A program made the position numbers and the translations under genes. A DNA stretch of 64,000 bases from Roseicyclus persicicus (GTDB lineage: Bacteria > Pseudomonadota > Alphaproteobacteria > Rhodobacterales > Rhodobacteraceae). The stretch spans positions 558,001 through 622,000 of the forward strand of contig NZ_JAAZQQ010000002.1 in the NCBI RefSeq assembly GCF_012395815.1. Reading direction: 5' to 3'. Below, piece by piece: positions 18,088 through 27,004 of the stretch (the first letter of the stretch is position 1; every line of letters starts with the position of its first letter). The notes beneath the pieces are model-generated. The model was not told the origin of the DNA. It made no database searches and worked only from the letters and a program-made list of their open reading frames with translations.

Positions 18088-19374
18088 TCAGACCTCCTCG
18101 ATCCGCAGCGCCACCGGCGCCCCGGTCAGCACGCCGGTGCCGGGCAGGGCGGCCAGCGCGGTGTCGAGGTTCGGGCGCGCCGTCTTGTGCGTGACGATCA
18201 GCACCGGGGCATTCTCGCCGGGGTGGTCGTACTGGCGCATCCGGTCGATCGAGATGCCGGCCTCGCCCAGCACGGTGGCGACCTTGGCGAGCGCCCCGGG
18301 CTTGTCGGCCAGTTCCATCCGCAGGTAGTAGCAGGCGGGGCTGGCGGCGCTGGCGGGGGGCGCGTCGGCCAGCGTGACCGCCGGCTGGCCGAAGGTCGGC
18401 AGCCGCGTGCCGCGGGCGATGTCGCATACGTCCGACATCACCGCGCTGGCGGTCGGGCCCTCGCCCGCGCCGGGGCCGCGCAGCACGATCTGGCCGACGC
18501 TGCTGCCCTCGATCACCACCATGTTGGTGCCGCCTTCCAGCTGCCCCAGCGGCGAGGAGGCCGGCACCAGGCAGGGCGACATCCGCTGTTCCAGGCCCCG
18601 GCCCGTCATCTGCGCCACGCCCAGCAGCTTGATCTTGTAGCCCATGTCGCCCGCGCGGCGGATGTCCTCGATGGTGATCGCGCCGATCCCCTCCAGCTGG
18701 ATCGCGTCGAAATCCACCTTGGTGCCGAAGGCGATGGCGGCCAGCAGCGTCAGCTTGTGCGCCGCGTCGATGCCGCCCACGTCGAGCGTCGGGTCGGCCT
18801 CCAGGTAGCCCAGGCCATCGGCCTCGGCGAAGGCCTGCTCGTAGGTCAGCCCGGCGTTGTCCATCCGGGTCAGGATGTAGTTGCAGGTGCCGTTCATCAC
18901 GCCCATCACGCGGCTGACCGCGTTGCCGGCCAGCCCCTCGGTCAGCGCCTTGATGACCGGGATGCCGCCCGCGACAGCGGCCTCGAAGCGCAGGACGCGG
19001 GCCTTGGCCTCGGCCGCCTCGGCCAGCGCCTGCCCGTGCAGCGCGAGCATCGCCTTGTTCGCCGTCACCACGTCCTTGCCCGCGGCGATGGCCGCCTCGG
19101 TCGCCGCCTTGGCGGGCCCGTCCGAGCCGCCCATCAGCTCCACGAACACGTCCACGTCCGGCCGGCGGGCCAGCGCCACGGGATCGTCCTCCCAGGCGTA
19201 GCGGGACAGGTTGACGCCCCGGTCCTTGGTCCGCGAGCGCGCCGAGATCGCGGTGATCTCGATCGGCCGGCCGCAGCGCAGCTCCAGCAGCCGCGCCTGG
19301 CGCTGGACGATCTTGACGACGCCGACACCGACGGTGCCAAGCCCGGCGATGCCAAGGCGCAGGGGGTCAGACAT
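18088..19374 (-). CDS. hom: Homoserine dehydrogenase
   Basis: A 428-residue, complete NAD(P)-dependent homoserine dehydrogenase, which converts aspartate semialdehyde to homoserine for threonine and methionine. The dinucleotide motif is GIAGLGTVGVGVV at residues 8-20, the catalytic domain carries VTANKAMLA near 103 and ADGLGYLEADPTLDVGGIDAAHK near 205, and a C-terminal ACT domain (YYLRMELADKPGALAKVATVLGEAGISI) suggests feedback control by threonine. It is followed in antisense by the exported protein and preceded by a small lipoprotein gene on the same strand. Confidence 0.97.
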   Translation of the reverse strand: MSDPLRLGIAGLGTVGVGVVKIVQRQARLLELRCGRPIEITAISARSRTKDRGVNLSRYAWEDDPVALARRPDVDVFVELMGGSDGPAKAATEAAIAAGKDVVTANKAMLALHGQALAEAAEAKARVLRFEAAVAGGIPVIKALTEGLAGNAVSRVMGVMNGTCNYILTRMDNAGLTYEQAFAEADGLGYLEADPTLDVGGIDAAHKLTLLAAIAFGTKVDFDAIQLEGIGAITIEDIRRAGDMGYKIKLLGVAQMTGRGLEQRMSPCLVPASSPLGQLEGGTNMVVIEGSSVGQIVLRGPGAGEGPTASAVMSDVCDIARGTRLPTFGQPAVTLADAPPASAASPACYYLRMELADKPGALAKVATVLGEAGISIDRMRQYDHPGENAPVLIVTHKTARPNLDTALAALPGTGVLTGAPVALRIEEV

Positions 19375-19448
19375 CGGGGCTCCTCCGGGGCTGGTCAGCG
19401 GGGTTCGGCGCCCGTGTTAGCGGCTTCGCCCCGGCGCTGCAACGCGCG

Positions 19449-19703
19449 TCACAGGGGCATCGCCCGAAGGAGCGCGGCCCGGCGGCGCAGGTCGGCCGCC
19501 CGCGCCTCCAGCGCCGCCCCCTCGCGCGCGGCGCTGCGCGGCAGGAGCGCGTCGCTGCGGTCGAGCAGGGGGCCGAGCGGCTGCAGCGCGGGGAAATCGG
19601 CGGCACGCCCCTCGGCGCTGATCCGGCTCGCGAGGTCGGGCCGCGACGGGCCGCAGGCGGCAAGGCAGGCAAGGCAGGCGAGGGCGAAGAGGCGGGGCAG
19701 CAT
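19449..19703 (-). CDS. Small predicted lipoprotein
   Basis: The ATG at 19703 begins MLPRLFALACLACLAACGPS, a short signal peptide ending in the lipobox LAAC with the lipidated Cys at residue 17. The mature part of about 68 residues is Arg/Ala/Leu-rich and probably a helical hairpin (ALEARAADLRRRAALLRAM). No family was recognised. The upstream part of this frame overlaps tetR in antisense and is not coding. Position right upstream of hom may mean only a shared direction. Confidence 0.65.
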   Translation of the reverse strand: MLPRLFALACLACLAACGPSRPDLASRISAEGRAADFPALQPLGPLLDRSDALLPRSAAREGAALEARAADLRRRAALLRAMPL

Positions 19704-19750
19704 GGGCACAGCTAGCCGCTTGCGCCCCCCGCTGTCCAGCGCGGTTGAAT

Positions 19751-19764
19751 TGAACGGGCGTTCA
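19751..19764. promoter_or_regulatory. Palindromic operator in front of tetR
   Basis: TGAACGGGCGTTCA is a perfect 6-bp inverted repeat with a 2-bp centre, 15 bases upstream of the tetR start and within the short spacer to the divergent lipoprotein gene. The size, symmetry and place are typical of a TetR autoregulatory operator. Confidence 0.65.
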
Positions 19765-19778
19765 GATAATCTGGCGCC

Positions 19779-20363
19779 ATGGCACGCAAACAGGGCAGCC
19801 ACGCGGACATCACCGGCCCCCGGCTGCGGGAGGCCGCCCTGCGGCTGTTCGCGCGCCACGGCTTCGCCGCCGTGTCGATGCGCCAGATCGCGGCCGAGGT
19901 GGGGGTGCAGGCCGGCGCACTCTACCTCTACACGCCGGACAAGCAGGCGCTGCTGTTCGACCTGATGCGGGACCACCTGGAGGACCTGCTGGCCGACTGG
20001 GCGCCGCCCGAGGCCCCGCCGCTGATGCAGCTGGAAAGCTTCGTGCGCCACCACATCCGCTACCACCTCGACCGGCCCGACCTGGTGTTCATCGCCTACA
20101 TGGAGCTGCGCAATCTCGACCCCGCGAACTTCGCGGTGATCGAGGGGCTACGGCGCGACTACGAGACCCGGCTGGAGGCGATCCTGCGGCGCGGGCGCGC
20201 GGCCGGGGTGTTCGACGTGGCCGACACCAAGCTCGCCACCATGGCGCTCATCGCGATGCTGACCGGGGTGACGACCTGGTACCGCGAGGGTGGGCGGCTC
20301 GACCGGGCGACGGTCGAGGCGCTCTACTGGGACATGGCGCGCAAGGCGGTGGCGGCGGCCTGA
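19779..20363 (+). CDS. TetR-family transcriptional regulator
   Basis: A 194-residue regulator. Residues about 14-60 are the TetR DNA-binding domain (LREAALRLFARHGFAAVSMRQIAAEVGVQAGALYLYTPDKQALL). The C-terminal domain ends with a TALLTGVTTWYREGGRL-like segment (here IAMLTGVTTWYREGGRLDR) seen in regulators of fatty-acid or CoA-thioester metabolism. A perfect palindrome 15 bases upstream suggests autorepression. The next gene, in antisense, is a fatty acid desaturase, which makes a lipid-related role plausible but not shown. Confidence 0.92.
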   Translation: MARKQGSHADITGPRLREAALRLFARHGFAAVSMRQIAAEVGVQAGALYLYTPDKQALLFDLMRDHLEDLLADWAPPEAPPLMQLESFVRHHIRYHLDRPDLVFIAYMELRNLDPANFAVIEGLRRDYETRLEAILRRGRAAGVFDVADTKLATMALIAMLTGVTTWYREGGRLDRATVEALYWDMARKAVAAA

Positions 20364-20400
20364 GCCATCCCGGCGTCGCGCGGGCTGCGCGGTCGGACTT

Positions 20401-20538
20401 GAGTATTTGTGAAGCAAAGATGAGGGCAGGGCGGCCCTGCGGCGTCAACCGCGCGTTAAGGTTAACGGGCCCCTGGTCATCTTTGCTTTGCAAATACTCC
20501 GGGGGGAGTCGCCAAGGGCGACGGGGGGCTGGCCCCCC
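20401..20538. repeat. Composite intergenic repeat element, full copy 1
   Basis: Between the convergent tetR and desaturase genes lie a left arm GAGTATTTGTGAAGCAAAG (20401-20423), a core GTTAAGGTTAACG (20455-20467) and an inverted right arm (20477-20499) matching the left arm except for two bases. A GGGGGGC/GCCCCCC hairpin follows at 20523-20538. Related arms occur at 46017, 46204, 51999 and 56608, and the core recurs at 46053, so this is a dispersed element. Confidence 0.75.
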
Positions 20539-20541
20539 ACT

Positions 20542-21615
20542 TCAGGCGCTCGCCACCGCCACGCGGCTCGGCTGGCGCGGGAAGGGCACCAGCCGCCCCT
20601 GGTCCTCGTCCCAGAGCTTGAGGGTGAAGGACCGGAACGCCTCGGCCCAGCCGATGGTCTGCACCTCGTACTTCTCGCGCAGGGCCCGGTGGCAGGCGCG
20701 CAGCCGGTAGCTCGGGATGTTGGCGTTGAAGTGGTGGATGTCGTGGTAGGTGATGTTCGCCACCGCCAGGTCGAACCACCAGCCGAGGTCCAGCGCCGAG
20801 GACCCCTGCAGCGCGGCGCGGGCCGGGTTCAGGTCCGGCTTGCGGTCCCACCAGGTGTCCTCGAAATTGTGCTGCAGGTAGACCAGGAACACCCCCACGC
20901 AGCCCGCGACGAAGACCGTTCCGGCGTAGATCACGAGGCCCGGCACCCCCGCCGCCCACCAGATCAGCGCGACCCAGGCCGCGAGGCCGAGGTTGTGCAG
21001 GATCACGCCCTTGGGGTCGACGCGGCCGGCGTTCTTGGGCCAGCGGTAGGCCAGGACATAGGTGAACATGCCCCCGATCGGGATCAGGATCAGCGGGTTG
21101 CGGTAGAGCCGGTACCACAGCCGCGTCCAGAGCCCCGCCTGCTCCCATTCCCGTAGGGTCATGGTGTAGATCTCGGTGGTGTGCCGCTCGTCGAGGTTGC
21201 CGAGGTGGGAATGGTGGTCGTTGTGGTTCGACTGCATCACCCGGTAGGGCGTCAGGGTGAACACGCTGAGCCCGTGGCCGGCCAGGTCGTTGCGCCGCCG
21301 GGTCGAGAACAGCGAGCCGTGGCCGCAGTCATGCTGCAGCACGTAGAGCCGCACGCCCGCCAGCGCGTTCAGCACCACCAGCGGCACCACCAGCCACCAG
21401 GCCGGCCAGGCCTGCAGGGCCAGCCAAAGCGTCAGGAAATACACCGCGAAGGTGGCGCCGTAGCTGAGCGCGGCGAGGCGGTCGTCGCGCGCCGTCCAGC
21501 CTCGGGTGAAGGCGCGGATCTCGCGCTCGGCCTCGGCGCGGTAATGCGGGGTGATCTCGGGGCGGGCGGACGAAGCGGCGTGCATCTTTCCGGTCTCGAT
21601 CAATCTGTAGGCCAT
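20542..21615 (-). CDS. Membrane fatty acid desaturase
   Basis: A 357-residue di-iron membrane desaturase. The three histidine clusters are HDCGH near residue 117, HNDHHSH near 153 and HDIHHFN near 295, separated by paired hydrophobic segments, which is the layout of acyl-lipid (omega-6/DesA-like) desaturases. The third box HDIHH lacks the QxxHH form of delta-5/6 enzymes. The start could also be the ATG at 21585 (MHAASSARPE). It is probably monocistronic and introduces a double bond into membrane acyl chains; regiospecificity is not predictable. Confidence 0.92.
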   Translation of the reverse strand: MAYRLIETGKMHAASSARPEITPHYRAEAEREIRAFTRGWTARDDRLAALSYGATFAVYFLTLWLALQAWPAWWLVVPLVVLNALAGVRLYVLQHDCGHGSLFSTRRRNDLAGHGLSVFTLTPYRVMQSNHNDHHSHLGNLDERHTTEIYTMTLREWEQAGLWTRLWYRLYRNPLILIPIGGMFTYVLAYRWPKNAGRVDPKGVILHNLGLAAWVALIWWAAGVPGLVIYAGTVFVAGCVGVFLVYLQHNFEDTWWDRKPDLNPARAALQGSSALDLGWWFDLAVANITYHDIHHFNANIPSYRLRACHRALREKYEVQTIGWAEAFRSFTLKLWDEDQGRLVPFPRQPSRVAVASA

Positions 21616-21729
21616 GGGGTCACGGCCTGGTCGAGCCAGACATAGGAACCCCCCGCCGTCCGTGCAAATTTGCCATGGTCGGCGGGGGGCTGCAAGGTTG
21701 TCGCAGGGGGCCGGGGCCCCGTCGGCGGA

Positions 21730-23025
21730 TCAGAGCCGGGGGTAGATCGGGAAACGCTGGCAGAGCGCCTCGACCTCGGCGCGCACCTTGGCCTCGACGG
21801 CGCCGTTGCCGTCCTCGCCGTTGGCGGCAAGCCCGTCCACCACCTCGGTGATCCAGTCGCCGATCTGGCGGAACTCGGGCTCGCCGAAGCCGCGGGTCGT
21901 GCCCGCAGGGCTGCCGAGCCGGATGCCGGAGGTGATCGTCGGCTTCTCGGTGTCGAAGGGGATGCCGTTCTTGTTGCAGGTGATGTGCGCGCGGCCGAGC
22001 GCCTTCTCGGTCGCGTTGCCCTTCACGCCCTTGGGCCGCAGGTCGACCAGCATCAGGTGCGTGTCGGTGCCGCCGGTGACGATGTCGAGGCCGCCCTTCA
22101 TCAGCTGGTCGGCGAGCGCCTGCGCGTTGCGGATCACCTGGGCCTGGTAGTCCTTGAACTCGGGGCGCAGCGCCTCGCCGAAGGCCACGGCCTTGGCGGC
22201 GATGACGTGCATCAGCGGCCCGCCCTGGATCCCCGGGAAGATGGCCGAGTTGACCTTCTTGGCGATGCCCTCGTCATCGGTCAGGATCATGCCGCCGCGG
22301 GGGCCGCGGAGCGTCTTGTGGGTGGTCGTCGTCGCCACATGGGCGTGCGGGAAGGGCGAGGGGTAGTGGCCCGAGGCCACCAGCCCCGCGAAATGCGCCA
22401 TGTCCACCAGCAGGTAGGCGCCGACCGAATCCGCGATCTCGCGCATCTTGGCAAAGTCGATGATCCGCGGGATCGCGCTGCCGCCGGCGATCAGCATCTT
22501 GGGCTGGTGCTGGGCGGTCAGCTCGGCGATCTGGTCGTAGTCGATCTGCAGGTCCTGCTGCCGCACGCCGTACTGGATCGCGTTGAACCACTTGCCCGAC
22601 TGGTTGGGCTTGGCGCCGTGGGTCAGGTGGCCGCCCGCGTCGAGGCTCATGCCCAGGATGGTGTCGCCCGGCTGCAGCAGCGCGGTGAACACGCCCTGGT
22701 TGGCCTGGCTCCCCGAGTTCGGCTGCACGTTGGCGAAGCCCACGCCGAACAGCGCCTTGGCCCGGTCGATGGCCAGATCCTCGGCGATGTCGACGTACTG
22801 GCAGCCGCCGTAGTAGCGCCGGCCCGGGTAGCCCTCGGCGTACTTGTTGGTCATCACCGAGCCCTGCGCCTCCATCACGGCGGCGGACACGATGTTTTCC
22901 GACGCGATCAGCTCGATCTCGTCGCGCTGGCGGCCGAGTTCCTTGCGGATCGCGCCAAAGATCTCGGGGTCGCGGGTTTCGAGCGTCTCGGTGAAGAAGC
23001 CTTCATCGCGGTGGGGGGCGTTCAT
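21730..23025 (-). CDS. glyA: Serine hydroxymethyltransferase
   Basis: The ATG at 23025 ([15 protein letters not shown]) has a strong AGAGGAGG eight bases upstream and gives 431 residues. PLP fold-type I features are [18 protein letters not shown] near residue 40, [14 protein letters not shown] near 63, the substrate/PLP region [14 protein letters not shown] near 210 and the PLP-lysine motif [14 protein letters not shown] near 237. It interconverts serine and glycine with tetrahydrofolate and feeds one-carbon metabolism. It diverges from nadK over a 190-base spacer. Confidence 0.98.
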   Translation of the reverse strand: MNAPHRDEGFFTETLETRDPEIFGAIRKELGRQRDEIELIASENIVSAAVMEAQGSVMTNKYAEGYPGRRYYGGCQYVDIAEDLAIDRAKALFGVGFANVQPNSGSQANQGVFTALLQPGDTILGMSLDAGGHLTHGAKPNQSGKWFNAIQYGVRQQDLQIDYDQIAELTAQHQPKMLIAGGSAIPRIIDFAKMREIADSVGAYLLVDMAHFAGLVASGHYPSPFPHAHVATTTTHKTLRGPRGGMILTDDEGIAKKVNSAIFPGIQGGPLMHVIAAKAVAFGEALRPEFKDYQAQVIRNAQALADQLMKGGLDIVTGGTDTHLMLVDLRPKGVKGNATEKALGRAHITCNKNGIPFDTEKPTITSGIRLGSPAGTTRGFGEPEFRQIGDWITEVVDGLAANGEDGNGAVEAKVRAEVEALCQRFPIYPRL

Positions 23026-23217
23026 GGCTGAACCTCCTCTGGGCGGCTGGATGTCTGGCCGGTGACAGTTAGCGCGCGGTTTAGGCGATGGAAGGCCCGC
23101 AGGGAAGGGCGCAATGCGGCGCCCGGCCCACGGAAAGCGGCGCGCCCCGCGCCGATGAAGGATTGAGTTTCCGATCCGCGCGGGCGAGGGTGCCCTCGAC
23201 GGCAGGAGGAGGCGGCC

Positions 23218-23985
23218 ATGCCCGCGGCGCGCAACATCGCGTTTCTCGCATCCGATACCGCGCTTTCGCAGGACGCGAAGACGCGGCTGGAGGCCCGCTA
23301 CGGCACCTACGCCCCCGAGGAGGCGGACGTGATCGTGGCGCTGGGCGGCGACGGCTTCATGCTGCAGACCCTGCACGCCACCCAGGCGCTCGAGGCGCCG
23401 GTCTACGGCATGAACCGCGGCACTGTCGGCTTCCTGATGAACGCCTACCAGGAGGATGACCTGATCGACCGGCTGGAACAGGCCGAGGAGGCGGTGATCA
23501 ACCCGCTGCACATGACCGCCACCACCACCGCCGGCAAGGTGGTCGAGGCGCTGGCGATCAACGAGGTCAGCCTGCTGCGCGCGGGCCCGCAGGCGGCCAA
23601 GCTCAAGATCTACGTCGACGGGCGGCTGCGCATGGCGGAACTGGTGTGCGACGGGGCGCTGGTGTGCACGCCCGCCGGCTCCACGGCCTACAACTATTCC
23701 GCCCACGGGCCGATCCTGCCCATCGGGGCGGACGTGCTGGCCGTCACCGCGGTGGCCGCCTTCCGGCCCCGGCGCTGGCGCGGCGCGCTGTTGCCCAAGA
23801 CGGCCGTGGTGCGCTTCGAGGTGACCGAGCCCGGCAAGCGGCCGGTGATGGCCGATGCCGACAGCCGGTCGGTCGCCAATGTCGTCTCGGTCGAGATCCG
23901 GTCCGAGCCGTCGATCCGGCACCGCATCCTGTTCGACCCCGGACACGGGCTGGAGGAGCGGCTGATCCGGGAGCAGTTCGTCTGA
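23218..23985 (+). CDS. nadK: NAD kinase
   Basis: A 255-residue NAD kinase, short form, without an N-terminal extension. The catalytic GGDG is at residues 43-46, NEVSLL follows near 118, and the NAD site [18 protein letters not shown] is near 152. It makes NADP from NAD with ATP or polyphosphate. A strong GGAGGAGG ribosome site precedes the start. It is followed after 79 bases by maeB, an NADP-linked malic enzyme, but the palindrome in between suggests maeB has its own control. Confidence 0.97.
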   Translation: MPAARNIAFLASDTALSQDAKTRLEARYGTYAPEEADVIVALGGDGFMLQTLHATQALEAPVYGMNRGTVGFLMNAYQEDDLIDRLEQAEEAVINPLHMTATTTAGKVVEALAINEVSLLRAGPQAAKLKIYVDGRLRMAELVCDGALVCTPAGSTAYNYSAHGPILPIGADVLAVTAVAAFRPRRWRGALLPKTAVVRFEVTEPGKRPVMADADSRSVANVVSVEIRSEPSIRHRILFDPGHGLEERLIREQFV

Positions 23986-24028
23986 CCCGCGCGGCGTTGC
24001 GCCGCGTTCCGGGTCTGGGCCAAAGAAT

Positions 24029-24042
24029 GTTTAACGTTAAAC
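24029..24042. promoter_or_regulatory. Perfect 14-bp palindrome upstream of maeB
   Basis: GTTTAACGTTAAAC is a fully symmetric even palindrome with a central CG, 22 bases before the maeB start. LacI-family operators have this form (even, central CG), so a repressor or activator of central carbon metabolism is a fair guess. No regulator gene is adjacent. Confidence 0.55.
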
Positions 24043-24064
24043 AAATCCGAGGCGGGAGGGTGTC

Positions 24065-26344
24065 ATGAGCGACGACAAGCAGGACGGGTTGCGCGCCGCG
24101 GCGCTGTTCTACCACGAGCATCCGAAGCCCGGGAAACTGGAGATCCGGGCGACCAAGCCGCTAGCCAACGGCCGCGATCTCGCCCGCGCCTACAGCCCCG
24201 GCGTGGCCGAGGCCTGCCTTGAAATCAAGGCCGATCCCGCCAATGCCGCCCGCTACACCACGCGCGGCAACCTCGTCGCCGTGGTGTCGAACGGCACCGC
24301 GGTGCTGGGCCTCGGCAACATCGGCGCGCTGGCCTCCAAGCCGGTGATGGAGGGCAAGGCGGTCCTGTTCAAGACCTTCGCCAACATCGACTGCTTCGAC
24401 ATCGAGCTGAACGAGCCCGACCCGGTCAAGCTGGCCGAGATCGTCTGCGCGCTGGAGCCGACCTTCGGCGCGATCAATCTCGAGGACATCAAGGCGCCGG
24501 ATTGTTTCATCGTTGAACAGATCTGCCGCGAGCGGATGAACATTCCCGTCTTCCACGACGACCAGCACGGCACCGCCATCGTGGTGGGCGCCGCCGCCAC
24601 CAACGCGCTGCGCGTGGCGGGCAAGCGGTTCGAGGACATCAAGGTCGTCTCGACCGGCGGGGGGGCGGCGGGGATCGCCTGTCTCAACATGCTGCTGAAG
24701 CTGGGCGTCAAGCGCGAGAATGTCTGGCTCTGCGACATCCACGGCCTCGTCCACGAAGGCCGCGACATCGACATGAACCCGCAGAAGGCGGCCTACGCGC
24801 AGGCGACCGACGCGCGCACCCTGTCGGACGTGATCGATGGCGCCGACCTGTTCCTCGGCCTCTCCGGCCCCGGCGTGCTGAAGCCCGATATGGTCGCCCG
24901 CATGGCGCCACGGCCGATCGTGTTTGCGCTGGCCAACCCGACGCCCGAGATCCTGCCCGACGAGGTCCGCAGCGTCGCGCCCGATGCCATCATCGCCACC
25001 GGCCGCAGCGATTTCCCGAACCAGGTCAACAACGTCCTGTGCTTCCCCTTCATCTTCCGCGGCGCGCTCGACGTGGGCGCGACCGAGATCAACGACGCCA
25101 TGCAGATCGCCTGCATCGAGGGGATCGCGGCGCTGGCCCGCGCCACCACCAGCGCCGAGGCCGCCGCCGCCTATGCCGGCGAGCATCTGACCTTCGGCCC
25201 CGACTACCTGATCCCGAAACCCTTCGACCGCCGCCTGATCGGCGTGGTCGCCAGCGCGGTCGCCAAGGCCGCGATGGAGTCGGGCGTGGCGACCCGCCCG
25301 CTCGATGACCTCGACGCCTACCGCGAGCGGCTGAACCAGTCGGTGTTCCGCTCGGCCCTCATCATGCGGCCCGTGTTCGAGGCCGCCCGCACCGCCGAGC
25401 GCCGCATCGTCTTTGCCGAGGGCGAGGACGAGCGCGTGTTGCGCGCGGCGCAGGCGATGCTGGAGGAAACCACCGACAAGCCGATCCTGATCGGCCGCCC
25501 CGAGGTGATCGACACCCGGATCGAGCGCGCCGGCCTCACGCTGGTGCCCGGCCGCGACTTCGACCTCGTGAACCCGGAAAACGACCCGCGCTACCGCGAC
25601 TACTGGCAGACCTACCACGGCCTGATGGCCCGGCGCGGCGTCACGCCCGACCTCGCCCGCGCGATCATGCGCACCAACACCACCGCCATCGGCGCGGTCA
25701 TGGTGCACCGCGGCGAGGCCGACAGCTTGATCTGCGGCACGTTCGGCCAGTATCTGTGGCACCTGAACTACATCACGCAGGTGCTGGCGACCGACGGGCT
25801 GCACCCGGTCGGCGCGCTGTCGCTGATGATCTCGGACGAGGGGCCGCTGTTCATCGCCGACACGCAGGTCCACCCCGAACCGACGCCCGCGCAGATCGCG
25901 GAGACCGTGCGCGGCTGCGCCCGCCACATCCGCCGCTTCGGCATCGCGCCCAAGGTGGCGCTGTGCTCGGGCAGCCAGTTCGGCAACCTCGACACCGACA
26001 GCGGCCGGCGGATGCGCGCGGCGCTGGAGATCCTCGACGCCGAGGGCACCGATTTCGTCTACGAGGGCGAGATGCACGTCGACACGGCGCTGGACGCCGA
26101 GCTGCGCGAACGGCTGTTGCCGGGCAGCCGGATGGACGGGGCCGCGAACGCCCTCGTCTTTGCCTCGACCGACGCGGCGGGGGCGGCGCGCAACATGCTC
26201 AAGGCGCGGGCCGGCGGCCTCGAGGTGGGGCCGATCCTGATGGGGATGGGCAACCGCGCGCATATCGTGACGCCGTCGATCACGGCGCGCGGGCTTCTGA
26301 ACATCTCGGCGCTGGCCGGAACCCCCGTCAGCACCTACGGCTGA
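24065..26344 (+). CDS. maeB: NADP-dependent malic enzyme with C-terminal phosphotransacetylase-like domain
   Basis: At 759 residues this is the long MaeB form. Residues 1-430 form the malic enzyme: YSPGVAEACLEI near 39, FKTFANIDCFDIEL near 102, LEDIKAPDCFIVE near 140, PVFHDDQHGTAIV near 161 and the NADP region VVSTGGGAAGIACLNML. Residues about 440-759 resemble phosphotransacetylase (FAEGEDERVLRAAQ, IGAVMVHRGEADSLICGTFG), a domain that in other MaeB proteins is regulatory and inactive. The enzyme decarboxylates malate to pyruvate with NADPH. GAGGCGGGAGGG precedes the ATG. The palindrome at 24029 probably controls it. Confidence 0.97.
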   Translation: MSDDKQDGLRAAALFYHEHPKPGKLEIRATKPLANGRDLARAYSPGVAEACLEIKADPANAARYTTRGNLVAVVSNGTAVLGLGNIGALASKPVMEGKAVLFKTFANIDCFDIELNEPDPVKLAEIVCALEPTFGAINLEDIKAPDCFIVEQICRERMNIPVFHDDQHGTAIVVGAAATNALRVAGKRFEDIKVVSTGGGAAGIACLNMLLKLGVKRENVWLCDIHGLVHEGRDIDMNPQKAAYAQATDARTLSDVIDGADLFLGLSGPGVLKPDMVARMAPRPIVFALANPTPEILPDEVRSVAPDAIIATGRSDFPNQVNNVLCFPFIFRGALDVGATEINDAMQIACIEGIAALARATTSAEAAAAYAGEHLTFGPDYLIPKPFDRRLIGVVASAVAKAAMESGVATRPLDDLDAYRERLNQSVFRSALIMRPVFEAARTAERRIVFAEGEDERVLRAAQAMLEETTDKPILIGRPEVIDTRIERAGLTLVPGRDFDLVNPENDPRYRDYWQTYHGLMARRGVTPDLARAIMRTNTTAIGAVMVHRGEADSLICGTFGQYLWHLNYITQVLATDGLHPVGALSLMISDEGPLFIADTQVHPEPTPAQIAETVRGCARHIRRFGIAPKVALCSGSQFGNLDTDSGRRMRAALEILDAEGTDFVYEGEMHVDTALDAELRERLLPGSRMDGAANALVFASTDAAGAARNMLKARAGGLEVGPILMGMGNRAHIVTPSITARGLLNISALAGTPVSTYG

Positions 26345-26350
26345 CGGGCC

Positions 26351-26602
26351 TCAGCCCAGCGTGATGCGGATCAGCGTGATCACCATCAGCGCGGCAGCCA
26401 ACAGCGCCGAGAAGATCAGCGCCGGGTAGCCCCAGATCAGCACACCGATGGCGACGGCCGACACCGCGCCGATCACGGCGGCAAAGGCGTTGTCGACCGG
26501 GCCCTCGACCACCTCGCGCGCCATGCGGCCGATGATCGGCAGGCGGTAGGTGACGTGGCGGGTGATGTAGCGGGGCTTCGGCGCCTCGGGGGCAAGGGTC
26601 AT
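26351..26602 (-). CDS. Small two-helix membrane protein of unknown function
   Basis: An 83-residue protein with a basic, proline-containing N-terminal 40 residues (PRYITRHVTYRLPIIGRMAREVV) and two hydrophobic helices (about residues 40-58 and 60-78). AGGAGATACGCC precedes the ATG at 26602. It converges with maeB, whose stop is 7 bases away. I know of no function; the composition and the good start site support a real gene. Confidence 0.7.
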   Translation of the reverse strand: MTLAPEAPKPRYITRHVTYRLPIIGRMAREVVEGPVDNAFAAVIGAVSAVAIGVLIWGYPALIFSALLAAALMVITLIRITLG

Positions 26603-26740
26603 GGCGTATCTCCTGTTCGCAAGGCGGGAGATAGGCCGATGCTGCGCCGCGGCGAGGGGCGGGGTGTCGCAGTCCTCGCAAGGGGCCCCGCGCCGGGCAG
26701 GGTTGGCGCCCGGCGCGGAACCCTGGTGGATCAGGTCGGC

Positions 26741-26797
26741 TTACTTGCCGGTCTTGCCGCCGCCGGCTTTCTTGGTCGTCGGTTTCTTGTCGCCCAT
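26741..26797 (-). CDS. Candidate 18-residue basic peptide
   Basis: On the minus strand GGAGGAGG lies about nine bases before ATG 26797, which opens a frame coding MGDKKPTTKKAGGGKTGK and stop at 26741. A longer in-frame start exists at 26929, but its sequence is featureless. The ribosome site is the strongest in this region and points straight at the short frame. Six Lys and a Gly-rich tail resemble disordered small basic peptides. Function unknown; conservation would decide if it is real. Confidence 0.45.
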   Translation of the reverse strand: MGDKKPTTKKAGGGKTGK

Positions 26798-27004
26798 GGG
26801 AACATTCCTCCTCCCGGCGCCCGCCCGATGCGGGCGCACAGCGGAATCGAAGCAACCAAGGCGCGAGTCGGACAAGCGGCGCCCGATCTGTTTCATCAGA
26901 TGTGATCGGCGGCCCGTTAGCGCCCCCATGCGGCACTATCGCCGAATTGCGCCCGCCCCCCTGACAACGATAGAAAGTTGCGCAAGCGGAAGGAGGGACA
27001 ACCC

